A stretch of DNA of 64,000 nucleotides from the NCBI RefSeq assembly GCF_022539505.1, contig NC_061514.1, positions 324,491,090 to 324,555,089 on the forward strand. The letters run 5' to 3'. A model generated the notes under the pieces. The model searched no databases and was not told the origin of the DNA. It saw only the letters and a list, made by a program, of their open reading frames with translations. Below are positions 23,957 through 34,202 of the stretch, piece after piece. The DNA is from Lolium rigidum. Its lineage: Eukaryota; Streptophyta; Magnoliopsida; Poales; Poaceae. Numbering within the stretch: position 1 is the stretch's first letter; every line of letters begins with the position of its first letter. Position numbers and translations under genes: made by a program.

Positions 23957-25331
23957 TACTCATTAATTCGGTACTGACAAATATGATACTGTATATGTTA
24001 TCATTCTTTCTGTTGCCGAAAGGAATTCTGCATAAACTCGATTATTATCGATCCAGATTCTTTTGGCAAGGGGACAGCGAGAAAAAGAAATATCGACTGG
24101 TTAAATGGAGTATAGGTTGTAGTCCCAAAGATCAAGGCGGACTTGGAGTTCACGACCTGGAGGTCAAGAATTCAGCTCTGCGGGGTAAATGGCTTTTTAA
24201 GCTTCTTACCGAGGATGAGATTTGGCAAACTATTCTTCGGAGAAAGTATATTGGCTCGAAGACGTTATCCCAAGTGGTTTGGAAACATGGGGATTCTCAC
24301 TTCTGGGCTGGTCTTATGGCGATAGAAAATGTCTTCTTTCATCATGGTACTTTCTTGATTAAGAATGGAGCACAAATACAGTTCTGGGAAGATGTTTGGT
24401 TAGACAATGCTCCCTTAAGTGAACAGTATCCGGCTTTGTATAGTATTTTTCGTCGCAAAGGTGATACCATTGCCACAGTAATGGCTACCTCACCCCCGAA
24501 TGTGACGTTCCGACGGGTTTTGCTTGGACAAAGGCTACAGGCATGGAATGCTCTAATTCACCGACTGGGAGATATTCACCTATCGCCTGAATTGGACGAA
24601 TTTAGATGGAATCTTCATGTAGATGGCACTTTCTCAGTCAGATCTTTATACAATGCGATCCTTCATTCTGATATACCAGTTGATAATAATAAGAAAATTT
24701 GGAAGATGAAGATACCATTAAAAATAAAAAAAAATTGGATGGTACCTTCGTCGAGGAGTTATTCTTACCAAAGATAATCTTGTTAAGCGGAATTGGCACG
24801 GAAGTTCACGGTGTGTTTTCTGTCATCATGATGAAACCATTAAACAGCTTTTTTCCAGTGCCATTTTGCGAGATCTATATGGTCAGTCATCCAAGTAGCG
24901 TCTACCCTGTATCCCCCGACTAGTGTGGCCAATGTCTTTGGCAATTGGCTTCATGGTATCGATTCAAGGTTTAAGTTGCTTCTTAGGGTGGGGGCGCTAG
25001 CAGTTATCTAGGCACTTTGGCTAAGTAGAAATGACAAGATTTTTAACGATAAAAATTGTTCTTTGTTGTAGGTCATCTACAGATGTACATGTATTCTCCG
25101 TTCGTGGTTACCTCTTCAGCGGGTGGAGAACCGAGACCTATTTACGGAGGTTTGTTGCAGCCCCTCCATCACCCTAGGCGCTATATGATTCATCGCTTCG
25201 ATGTGTATTTCGCCTAGTTTTTTATACTTTGACTCCAGATACTTGAACGGTTGTGTGCATCCTGGTTATGCAGAGGTTGGATGTAATTGCGTCCCAAAAG
25301 TAATAAATCATCCTTTATCGAAAGAAAAAAA
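23957..25331 (+). mobile_element. LINE (L1-type), 3' segment with zinc-finger region
   Basis: Continues the ORF2 C-terminal part in the interrupted LINE's order: RFFWQG, the GGLGVHDLE region, WEDVWLD, then the C-terminal domain with CVFCHHDETI and LFFQCHFA (about 24812-24875), the zinc-binding pattern of plant LINE RTs (zf-RVT). The frame shifts near 24735 and again later. The 3' end is a short untranslated stretch closing in an A-rich tail at about 25320-25331. No target duplication of the LINE itself could be fixed. Confidence 0.88.
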
Positions 25332-25368
25332 TCTGTTTCGATCTCACAAACTGTACAGAAATCTTTTA

Positions 25369-27161
25369 GAGCATCTCTAACAGGCGCGCCATATCGGCCA
25401 CGTGCTATATTAACCGCCGGTATGCTGCGTCGGTCAGAAAATGTTCCTCCAGCAAGCGATGTAAAGAGCGCAGCGCTGAATTTTTTTTCTTGGTGCAGGC
25501 TATTTTGCACTATCCTGAGCGCTATACTTTGGGCTCCGGCTGCAGCGCGCAGCATCGCTCCACCCACACGTGAAGAAAACCCTCCAAGAAACTTCCCCCC
25601 GCGTCGCCGTCCCACCGCCCAATCCTCGCCTCCACGCGCCGCCAACGCAATTCCAGTGATAGACGGGACCTCCGGCTCCCCTCCGACCCCTCCCTACTCC
25701 ATTACACCTACCGCTGCTGCCGCCTCCATCATGGTGCCGAGCCATGCGCCAAACCCTAGCGGTGGCGCCGACACTGGGAACACCGCGGCCCGAGCCCTCT
25801 TCGTCCCGCTACGCCCGACGTTGCACACAATCATCGCCGCCATGCAAGTGGCCACCACGTAGGCCTCCGGCAAGGCACGGCCGCCACCCACAAGAGGAAG
25901 GTGGGAATGAGCGAAGCGTGCGTTCTCTTCGGTCTTGTTGGTCAGGCATCAACACCGATTGTCAAAAGTGGGCGAACGTGCAAGCGAATGTTGATATTAT
26001 TAACCCAAGTGGCACAAATGATATCGATAGGATAAGCAATTATATTACTTTGCTGATCATCTCTACGGACGATTGTTGTTTTATATGGCTCATTAATTCT
26101 CTTTTGTTTGCTTTGTACAATTCTATGGCTCAAGGTTTATTTAGAGATGTGGGAAAGAATAACAAGAAAGGCAACAAGATTCTTGGCAAGCCATTCACGA
26201 TGCATCATTGTTATGAAGTGCTAGGAAGGAATACCCGCGGGAAGGATGCGGCAACCATGGTCGTCAATGCTACCGCTGAAGCAACAATAATTGATGATGA
26301 TGACTCAAGTGACGAGGGCAAGAAGAGAAGCTCCATTCTCACTCAGTTACCAATAAAAGGAGAAATGTGCTTGGTAGGAAGGCCGTCAAAGATATGATAT
26401 GAAGGGAAAGAAGGCATGGCCAACATGGCTGGCATGGGAGGCATGGCCTGCATGAGAGGACCAAGATATGAAGGACCTATTTGGTTGATGATTTATGTGA
26501 GTATTTGATCTTAGTGAATGCATAGTAGTGTGTTAAAGTTATTTTTCGCCGGCACGCGAGCTGTATTTTAGAGCTTTCCACGGAGGATCAGTTTTTGCGC
26601 CAGATTGTATTAGTACTACAATTTACCTTGTAGCAATGGAATCAGTTAATAGTTTGGTAATGCCAGATTATTTGAGCGCTGCAAACTCTCTTTCTGAGAT
26701 CAATTCCCGATGCTAAATGTTGACACCTTTAGCACATCCAAAAAGAGGAAAAACTTCTGTCCATTTGTGAGTATTCCTTCTTTGAAAGTTCTTTTTATAA
26801 AGTGTATACTGAAGCTTCTCTGTTCTTCACAAACCAACAATAGAGAAGACCCTCCCTGGGCCACTGCCTGCTGGCCCCGTTAGTTTTCCTTTCCTCTATG
26901 CAACTCTAAAAGTTTCCAAGAGCCCAATAGCAACCAGATCAAACCCATCCAGACTTGCACGAATCTGTAAACAATATTCATGCTTCGCACTGTTCACTGT
27001 TTCAGTGCCTGTGTTTTGTCAGGATCGGTGGGACACACCCGCAGTACAGATAGTATGCCACAAATATTCTAGTTGTAAAGTGGCGAAAGTGCATCGGAAT
27101 AAGTTTGTCTAGACGGGTGGTGTGATCAATCTGCTAGGCTAGCGGGCGCCGGAACTCGGTT
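25369..27161 (+). mobile_element. PIF/Harbinger-like element relic, left arm of the inverted duplication
   Basis: Begins GAGCATCTCTAACAGGCGCG after TTA (25366-25368). That resembles a Harbinger-type terminus with a three-base TWA target site. Downstream are a GC-rich leader and an ORF1-like gene relic, then about 750 bp of non-coding DNA. From about 25869 to 27365 the sequence recurs inverted at 40000-41501. No matching right terminus with TTA was found nearby. Confidence 0.55.
25906..26397 (+). pseudogene. PIF/Harbinger ORF1-like (Myb/NAM-associated) protein relic
   Basis: The translated stretch carries the pattern of the accessory DNA-binding ORF1 protein of grass PIF/Harbinger elements: NPSGTNDIDR (about residue 87 of the local frame), MAQGLFRDVG, GKPFTMHHCYEVL, and a Ser/Asp-rich tail DDDDSSDEGKKRSS. 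In live elements this protein helps the transposase bind. Between NPSGTNDIDR and MAQGLFRDVG lies about 100 bp of AT-rich sequence that is probably an intron read through. The N-terminal SANT-like part is missing or frameshifted, so this is a remnant. Confidence 0.6.
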
Positions 27162-27171
27162 GTAACGCTGG

Positions 27172-27534
27172 GAAGGTTCGATCCGCAACTAGTTGAGGGT
27201 GTATCATTTTTTTTATGACATACACTTTTAAGTTTCTAAAAAATACAAACTAAAATTATGGACCTACATTGTGTTGTATCTTGTGCATATGTGAGGTTTT
27301 ATCCAAAAATATGATATTATGTGATCTACACACAAAAAATGTGTAAATAGCACATGACACTATTCACTTATGTATTTTTTTTGCAGAGGTCGCATATGAT
27401 CATATTTTGACACAAAAATTTCTAGGTTTACAGCATATCAACATCCATAATTTTAGTTTACATTTTTCGAAAACTTAAAGGTGTCACAGAAAAAATGGGG
27501 TACATCTGCAACTAATTGCGGATTATTCGCACTC
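27172..27534. mobile_element. Mutator-like MITE with 10-bp target duplication
   Basis: Inverted ends (left includes ATCCGCAACTAGTTG; right includes CAACTAATTGCGGAT) enclose an AT-rich core. The 363-bp element is flanked on both sides by GTAACGCTGG (27162-27171 and 27535-27544). A duplication of that length fits MULE-type MITEs. The same left end occurs inverted at about 40180-40212 in the other arm. Confidence 0.75.
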
Positions 27535-27580
27535 GTAACGCTGGTGGATGCCTTTGGAATGAAAGGAGGGGATTCTTGAG

Positions 27581-27978
27581 CCCTACTCCGGTGCTCCCCC
27601 CTAACACAAGTTGAGAGGTACCTTAGGCCCGCTGACCCATATCCAGTCCATGTATACCCGTATGTATACATACGGTATTTTCGTTTCTAATTTGGTGGGG
27701 AAATTGGTGGGGTGACGTACGCGGAGACGTCTACGACCCTTTTTTATATGTCATACCTATTCGGTACACGCACGTCACCGTAGTAGTACACTATACTTAC
27801 AGAAAATAATCGTACAAGATAGCGCGGGCCATACGGGCCTCTAGAGAACCGTACGTACATATCAGATTTTTAAATTTTACGATCATGAGCCCGCTTACTA
27901 AGGGGTATTGGAAGATCTCAACCATTATTGTTTTTGATGCAGCCTGACATTTGCCAAGGGGGGAGCACCGGAGTAGGG
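27581..27978. mobile_element. MITE with perfect 22-bp terminal inverted repeats
   Basis: The ends 27581-27602 and 27957-27978 are perfect inverted repeats (core CCCTACTCCGGTGCTCC). A direct repeat containing GGATTCTT lies on both sides (left 27570-27577, right 27979-27986), followed by mismatched bases. This suggests a target duplication of about 8-9 bp and a MULE-type element. No coding capacity. Confidence 0.75.
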
Positions 27979-27986
27979 GGATTCTT

Positions 27987-28415
27987 AGGAAATATTCTGG
28001 TCATGCTGACACCACATTTTTAAGTATATCATGGACACAGCCACTGATTGGTTCCTCGTTGGAAGAACGTTTGTATAGCAAAAGGCCCAACGACCAAGAG
28101 ATCGTGATCTTCGGCATTACTATTAACAAAGAGAGCCCGTGATCTTGGGAATTATCAACCAAGAGAGACCGTGGTCTTGGGCATTATCAACCAAGAGAGA
28201 TCGTAGCTGTAGTGTTAGGCCTCCACAGCATGTGTATTTTTTTTTTCCAAAGCAGATTTGAGGCATGGAGTACCGGTGCCCTCCATCGCCCCGACGGATC
28301 ACCTAGTTGCTCTGATACTCACGCATAATTAAACTATTGATTCTTTAATTAACAACCCATGCATGTGAGAGTCGGAGAAGAAAAAATCAGCAAAACAGAT
28401 GGGTGGACGTTGGTC
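27987..28415. other. Intergenic stretch, no gene seen
   Basis: Contains a short direct repeat (ATTATCAACCAAGAGAGA twice around 28150-28200) and no coding sequence that I can support. Confidence 0.5.
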
Positions 28416-28417
28416 TA

Positions 28418-28650
28418 CCTCCGTTCCAGTTTATAGGGCTTACACGTATTTTTAGATTCTTAATTTGGCAAACATAATATTAATTGTATAACATAAAAAT
28501 TATATCATGAAAAATAAAACATGTGAGCTTTCTAATGATATATATTTTGTAACATATATCTTGTATTATCATTATTAAATTTACGACCTAGGATATGCAC
28601 AAGCCCTATGTAATATCAAAAAAAAAAAGCCCTATGAACTTGGACAGAGG
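28418..28650. mobile_element. Stowaway-like (Mariner) MITE
   Basis: A 233-bp AT-rich element with ends CCTCCGTTCCAGTTTATAGG and the reverse complement of CCTCTGTCCAAGTTCATAGG, bounded by TA on both sides (28416-28417 and 28651-28652). Typical of Stowaway elements in grasses. Confidence 0.75.
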
Positions 28651-28900
28651 TAGACCAGAATTCGGTGCCCTGAGTTTGTCCTTTTTTAGAAAAAAAATAG
28701 TACTTTCCAGCTTCAAAAAGTTCCAAAATTTATTGAGGGTGCGTATATCTGTGCGAATTTTCAATTGAAAGCCCGTTATATTTGAGACTATAACAGACAA
28801 ATGGCACTTGATTGCTTACCAATAGGCAATCGACTATGGTGTGGCCAGATTCCGGCCAGTGGCCTTTTTTGTGGATGGGATGAACGAGTACAACATCTTT
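28651..28900. other. Intergenic stretch, no gene seen
   Basis: Poly-A/T tracts near 28680 and no supported coding sequence. It leads into the tandem repeat. Confidence 0.4.
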
Positions 28901-31058
28901 CGGTGGATCAGTCTGGAAAGCAGTGAAAGAGCAATATATTTTGAATTTATGCAGAAAATTATACATGGTGTGTCCGAAGCAATGGATTTTTGACTTGCTG
29001 GCTAGGGAGTTCTTCGTGATCACAATGCTGCTTTCATTCTTTCGTGCAATGAAGGTGTGGACGATTTAAGCGTGCAGACAACCTATTCACTTGCGGGTGT
29101 TGTCAGTGTTGAAAGAGCATGTATACTTGAACATGTCCTGGCCACACTGTTTGTCTATCTACATGCACATTTCTTTGGCAGTTTGGGACCGTTCAACGGT
29201 TGACATTGTGGTGAAAGATATCAAAACCCTTATTAGAGGATTCAGTTTGTGATGTTTCAAACATGTTAGTAGTAAGTTAAATATCATAAAACACCGGCTA
29301 GCTCGCTCATATGAGCACACTTTTTTATCTGTTTTCTTTTGATGTTATCATCGATTGCGGTCGGGCAGAACATAATAAAGTGTGATATTCTTTTAGAAAA
29401 GTATGTGGCAACTTTTTGGTGTTTTGGGGGCATATCCAGCGGTACGGCCTAAAATGGATATAAAAAGTATCTATCTACGTATGTTTGGATCGGGCTGCAG
29501 ATACGAAATTAGCCTATTTGGCTAGTATGTCTATTTGGCTTCAAGGGCAGCCCCAGGGATAAGTCTGGAAAGAAGTGAAATCTCGCCTATTTTCCTAAAT
29601 TTGGCATATATATGTAAAGAACTTCTTTCGCTGGATCAGTCTGGAAAGAAGTGAAAGAGCAATATCTTTTGAGTTTATGCAGGAGATTATACATGGTGTG
29701 TGCGAAGCAATGGATTTTTGACTTTCTGGCCAGGGAGTTCTTCGTGATCATAATGGCGGTTTCATTCTTTCGTGCAACGAAGGTCTAAACGATTTAACTG
29801 TGCAAAAGGCCTATTCATTTGATGGGTGTTGTCGGTGCTGAAAGATCATGTATACTTGAACATGCCCTGGCCGGTATCACACTGTTGGTCTATGAACCTG
29901 CGTATTTCTTCGCCATTTTGTGACCGTTGAACGGTTGGCATTGTGGTGAAAGATATCAAAACCATATTAGAGGATTCAGTTTGTGTTGTTTCAAACATGT
30001 TAGTTGTAAGTTTAATAACATAAAACATCAGTTAGCTCGCTCATATGAGCACACTTTTTTTTGGTGTTATCATCGATGGTGTTTGGGCTGAACTTAATAA
30101 AGTGTGATATTATTTTAGAAAAGTATGTGGCAACTTGTTGGTGTTTTGGGGGCATCTGCAGCAGTCCAGCATAAAATGGACATCAAAAGTGTCCATCTAC
30201 GTCCGTTTGGGTCGGGCAGCATACACGAAATTAGCCGCTTTGGCGGGTATATTTATTTGGGTTCAAGGGTAGCCCTAGGTACCGGATGCATTTCCCCCTA
30301 GCCTTGGCTTCTCACCTATTCTCCCAAAATTGGCACATAGATATGTAAAGAACATCTTCGTTGGATCAGTCTGGAAAGCAGTGAAAGAGCAATATCATTT
30401 GAGTTTATGCAGGAAATTATACATGGTGTGTGCAAAGCAATGGATTTTTGACTTGTTGGCCAGGGAGTTCTTCGTGATCACAATGGCGATTTCATTCTTT
30501 CGTGCAGCGACGGTCCGGATGAATTTTTGTGAAGAAGGCATATTCATTTGGCGGACGTTGTCGGTGCTGAAAGAGCTTGTATACTTGAACATGTCTTCGC
30601 CGGTGTCACACTGTTGGTCTATCAACCTGCCCATTTCTTCGCCAGTTTGGGATCGCTCAACGGTTGCCATTGTGGTGAAAGATATCTACACCTTATTAGA
30701 GGATTAAGTTTGTGATGTTTCAAACATGTTAGTCGCAAGTTAAATATCATGAAACATCGGTTTGCTCGCTCATATGAGCGCACTTTTTTATTTGTTTTCT
30801 TTGGTGTTATCATCAATTGCGTTTGGGCTGAACTTAATAAAGTGCGATATTCTTTTTAAAAAGTACATGACAACTTTTTTGTGTTTTCGGGGTATCTCCA
30901 TCTGCCCAATGTAAAATGGACATCAAAAGTGTCAATCTACGTCCGTTTGGATCGGGCCGTATAAACAAAATTAGCTGCTTTGGCTGGTACGTCTATTTGG
31001 GTCCGGGGGTAGCCGTAGGGGCGGACGCATTTCCCCAAACATAGACTTCTCACCGGGG
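28901..31058. repeat. Tandem triplication of a ~730-bp unit
   Basis: Three head-to-tail units begin near 28901, 29629 and 30359 (markers GGATCAGTCTGGAAAG at 28905, 29633 and 30363, so periods of 728 and 730). All share a TTTTTGACTT to TTCTTCGTGATCA block, a TTTCAAACATGTTAGT block and a Harbinger-like subterminal stretch (GTCCGTTTGGGTCGG in unit 2). Frames within a unit are not conserved between units, so I call no gene. The array lies directly downstream of the transposase relic and may derive from that element's 3' end. Confidence 0.8.
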
Positions 31059-31069
31059 CTCAACCAAAG

Positions 31070-32260
31070 TCACCCTAAAATTTTCCATCCGTGGTCATTG
31101 AGGCTATCAGAACGATCTGTCTCAACAATCATGTTGTGCATGATCACACAACAGGTTAGCACCTCATGCATGATCTTCAAAGACCATGTTCTAATTGGAT
31201 GACGAACAATATACCACCTAGCTTGAAGTAGACCAAATGCCCACTTCATATCTTTCCTAAAGCCTATTGTCTCTAAGCAAACCTCTTGGTTTTGATCTTT
31301 ATCAGGCTTGTGGACTATCTTCATAAGTGTGGTCCAATCAGCATAGCTGCCATCAGTAAGATAGTATGACTTGTCATATGCATTGACATTCATCTCATAG
31401 TTCACCATAGGAACAGTGCCTTGTAGAGGCTAGTTGAATATTAGATAGCAGTGGAGCACATTGATAGCATTGTGAGAACCGTCCATGCCAAAGAAAGTGT
31501 GTCAAATCCACAAATCATGCGATGTCACTGCCTGCAGAATGATAGTACGTGCATCACTCGACATGGTCGATGTATTGACCCTGCCATGCAAATAGATAAT
31601 TCTTCCTCTCCTAGTGCATGCAGTCTATGCCACAGATCATCCCCGGGAACCCTCTTGCCTCGTTAATCGACAACAACCATGTTGTATCGGCAACTGTTGG
31701 ATCTCTCAAGTAAAGTTTTCCGAACACCGCAATCAGACAAAACCTATACATGGATTCAAGGCAGGTTCTCTCACTCATTCGCAAGTCTTCGTCGAAGATA
31801 TCGCCAAACATTCCACACGAAAGCATGTGAATAGCTGCGGAACACTTCTGATAAGAGGAGACGCATAGCTTACCAATGGCATCGGCCCTGCTTTGGAAGT
31901 AGGGGTCGTACTCTCTAACGACCTGTAAAATTTGAAGAACGAGTCTCTTGACATTCGATAGCAGCACTGGAACATGACTTCCTTGTACACCGAATCAGCA
32001 AGATGGAAGTAGTCTTTGTAAAGCCGGTTGTGGCCACCCACTCGGTTGCGCTTCACGTTGGCCGGGTGGCCCTTCGGTGATCCCCAGTACACCGACATCC
32101 GCCTGCCATTGTGCTCGTGGATGAGGGAGGCCGCAACAACCATGAGCTGCGACGTCTTGTTGAACGAGGTGTCCACAACTTCCCCGCGGAGCATCCTGAG
32201 CAATTGTCTGAGGTCCGTCTGCGGGGCAACAACAACAGATAAAGGGAAAGCATAGTTGGC
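31070..32260 (-). pseudogene. PIF/Harbinger transposase (DDE_Tnp_4 type), dead
   Basis: The minus strand encodes, in several frames, the order typical of Harbinger transposases: VMFQCCYRMSRDSFFKFY (about 31945-32000), YQKCSAAIHML, MYRFCLIAVFG, GFPGMICGIDCMH (31611-31650, first catalytic Asp), YYLTDGSYADW (about 31345-31375) and CVIMHNMIVE (31110-31140). At the place of the usual catalytic Glu (ERAFG) it reads KWAFG. Frameshifts and stops break it (around 31410-31610 and 31900). In live elements it cuts and joins transposon ends in the nucleus. No intact termini could be assigned. Confidence 0.85.
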
Positions 32261-33011
32261 GGAAATGGCCGAACAGTTTGTCGGTATCGTACCACGCAAT
32301 TTACCGAACATGCCCTATGCATCGAGGCTGGTGGGGGCTCCGACTAGATGGTCGGCCAACAAGGACGCGACCGATGTGGGCAAGGGCTCTCCTCCTACCC
32401 GGCACCTTGCGTGGACTCTGGCGAGTCGTAGCCCGAACAGAGTTTGGCTACTACGGCGAAGGGGTAGAGGGTGTCGGTGGGGTGGCGGCGTCGCCCTACG
32501 GCTGCAAAGAAAGGGAGGGGGCACAACTTCAATCGGATGGATTTCGTTGTCCCTAGCAGGCGGGGGCTGGATAGGTCACACGGGTTGTATGCGCTGGCGT
32601 AGATGCATTCGCATTTCAAATTTAAATTGTGTTTACGTTTCAACGAACAGCCCGATCACTATACCGTCATGCAGCTGGTTTGCAAACAGACAAATTTTTT
32701 GAACGCGCAGACGACAAAATCACTTTGCTCTACGTCGGATCCGTTGGAGGGCAGCTCACGTCAGTGTCCATGAAGGCAGTGGTGGAGCTTCATTGAAACA
32801 AAACTGGGCCACGGTCCGCCCAGCTCAACTCAAAACGTTGAAAAATGAGAGACAAATTGATCCATGAAATGAAAAAAATATGATTTTCTTTGGGCTGGGC
32901 CGCCCAAGAATCTGGCCGAAGCACCGCTATGAAGGCGACACGTGCTGGATACCACGCCCTCCCAAACCATCCATAGGCTTTTTCCACCTCACATACTACT
33001 TTCCTACACTC
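32261..33011. other. Region between Harbinger relic and wax-synthase gene
   Basis: 32261-32640 is GC-rich and open in several frames; it may be the decayed N-terminal exon or leader of the Harbinger element. 32700-33011 is lower in GC and should hold the upstream promoter of the gene at 33171. No coding region is supported. Confidence 0.45.
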
Positions 33012-33020
33012 TTTAAATAC
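33012..33020 (+). promoter_or_regulatory. TATA-like box of the wax-synthase gene
   Basis: TTTAAATAC lies about 150 bp upstream of the start codon, a normal distance for a plant gene with a short 5' UTR. The following leader contains CATTCGAGGTGACCTATCTT twice (about 33092-33111 and 33123-33142) and a doubled TTTCCTACACTCTTT. Confidence 0.5.
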
Positions 33021-33170
33021 AGCTACAGTTCTCGCTTCTTCCAGTAGCCGGAGCTTTCCTACACTCTTTCCTCAGTAATGCTACACTTCCCATTCGAGGT
33101 GACCTATCTTCCTTGCACTTCGCATTCGAGGTGACCTATCTTCTTCCAGCTCAACAGCAAGTCGATCACC

Positions 33171-34202
33171 ATGCCGTGCCGGGGGTATGCCACGACGGCC
33201 ATGGAGCTCCTGCAGGACAGCATCCCCATGGTGTCCCTCGCCGTCGCGGCCGCCGCGCTGTACGCGCGGGCGTCGTCGTCGCTCCTCCGCCCTGGACTCC
33301 CGCGCCTCATCGCCCTCCTCCCCCTGTTCCCGCTCCTCGTCGCCGCGCCCCTGGCCTTCCCCTCCTCCGCCATCGTCCGGGGCCTCGCCGCCTTCTTCCT
33401 GGCCTGGCTCTGCACCTTCAAGCTCGCCCTCCTCGCCGTCGGCCGCGGCCCGCTCGACCCCGCCCTTCCCGTGCTTCCGTTCCTCTTCACCGCCTTGCTC
33501 CCCGTCAAGCTCGCCGCCAGAGCCTCCAAAGCCAAGCCGGTGTCCCTCGTTTCTTGCGCGGTGAAGGTGGCCATCATAGCCGCCGTGGTCCGGCTGTACC
33601 AGTTCAACGACCGCCTGCACCTGTACGCGCGCCTAGCCCTGTACGGCGTCCACACGTACTGCTTCCTGGACCTCCTCCTCCCCTGCATCGCGGCTGCCGC
33701 CGCCGCGCTCGGCATGGAGGCGGAGCCGCAGTTCAACCGGCCGTACCTGGCGTCGTCGCTACGGGACTTCTGGGGCCGCAGGTGGAACCTCATGGTTTCC
33801 GCCATCCTCCGGCCGTCCGTCTACGACCCCGTCCGCGCGCTGGCCGGGATCCCTGCCGCTGTCCTAGCTACCTTCGCCGTGTCCGCGCTGATGCACGAGG
33901 CCATGGTGTACTACCTCAGCCTGCAGTGGCGGTCCGACGGCATGATGGCTGCCTTCTTCCTGCTCCACGGCGTTTGCTGCGTCGTCGAGGGGTGGTGCGC
34001 TCGGCGGTGGCCGGCGCCGCCACGGGCCGTGGCTACGGTGCTGGTTGGGCTCTTCGTCACGGCCACGTCGTTCTGGCTCTTCTTCCCTGCGCTTTGCAAA
34101 GACGGAGTTGAGGAGAAGCTGCTGCAGGAGTGGGCTGCGGTGGCCGCCTTCTTCCAGGACGCCGGCGGGAAGATACCATGGTCCATGGTACGCACAACTT
34201 AG
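33171..34202 (+). CDS. Wax synthase-like MBOAT acyltransferase (long-chain-alcohol O-fatty-acyltransferase family)
   Basis: Members of this plant family transfer a fatty acyl group from acyl-CoA to a fatty alcohol (wax ester synthesis) or to related alcohols such as sterols, in the ER membrane. The 343-aa product has the usual family length. It has about eight hydrophobic segments, for example residues 18-34, 44-64, 70-90, 126-141, 153-180, 226-252, 258-275 and 286-306. The family signature FNRPYLASSLRDFWGRRWN is at 188-206, and the MBOAT His is in MHEAMVYY (His242), with a further His266. The gene is intronless and strongly GC-rich at third positions, as many grass genes are. The first ATG is used here; a second in-frame ATG at 33201 has a good context and would give the common MELLQDS-like start. 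The frame is intact, so it may be functional. The exact substrate cannot be told from sequence. Confidence 0.92.
   Translation: MPCRGYATTAMELLQDSIPMVSLAVAAAALYARASSSLLRPGLPRLIALLPLFPLLVAAPLAFPSSAIVRGLAAFFLAWLCTFKLALLAVGRGPLDPALPVLPFLFTALLPVKLAARASKAKPVSLVSCAVKVAIIAAVVRLYQFNDRLHLYARLALYGVHTYCFLDLLLPCIAAAAAALGMEAEPQFNRPYLASSLRDFWGRRWNLMVSAILRPSVYDPVRALAGIPAAVLATFAVSALMHEAMVYYLSLQWRSDGMMAAFFLLHGVCCVVEGWCARRWPAPPRAVATVLVGLFVTATSFWLFFPALCKDGVEEKLLQEWAAVAAFFQDAGGKIPWSMVRTT

Noticed and set aside
25216..25862. GC-rich open frames at 25214-25862 as a host gene
   Set aside because: They cover the leader of the Harbinger-like element, overlap each other on both strands and lack conserved domains.
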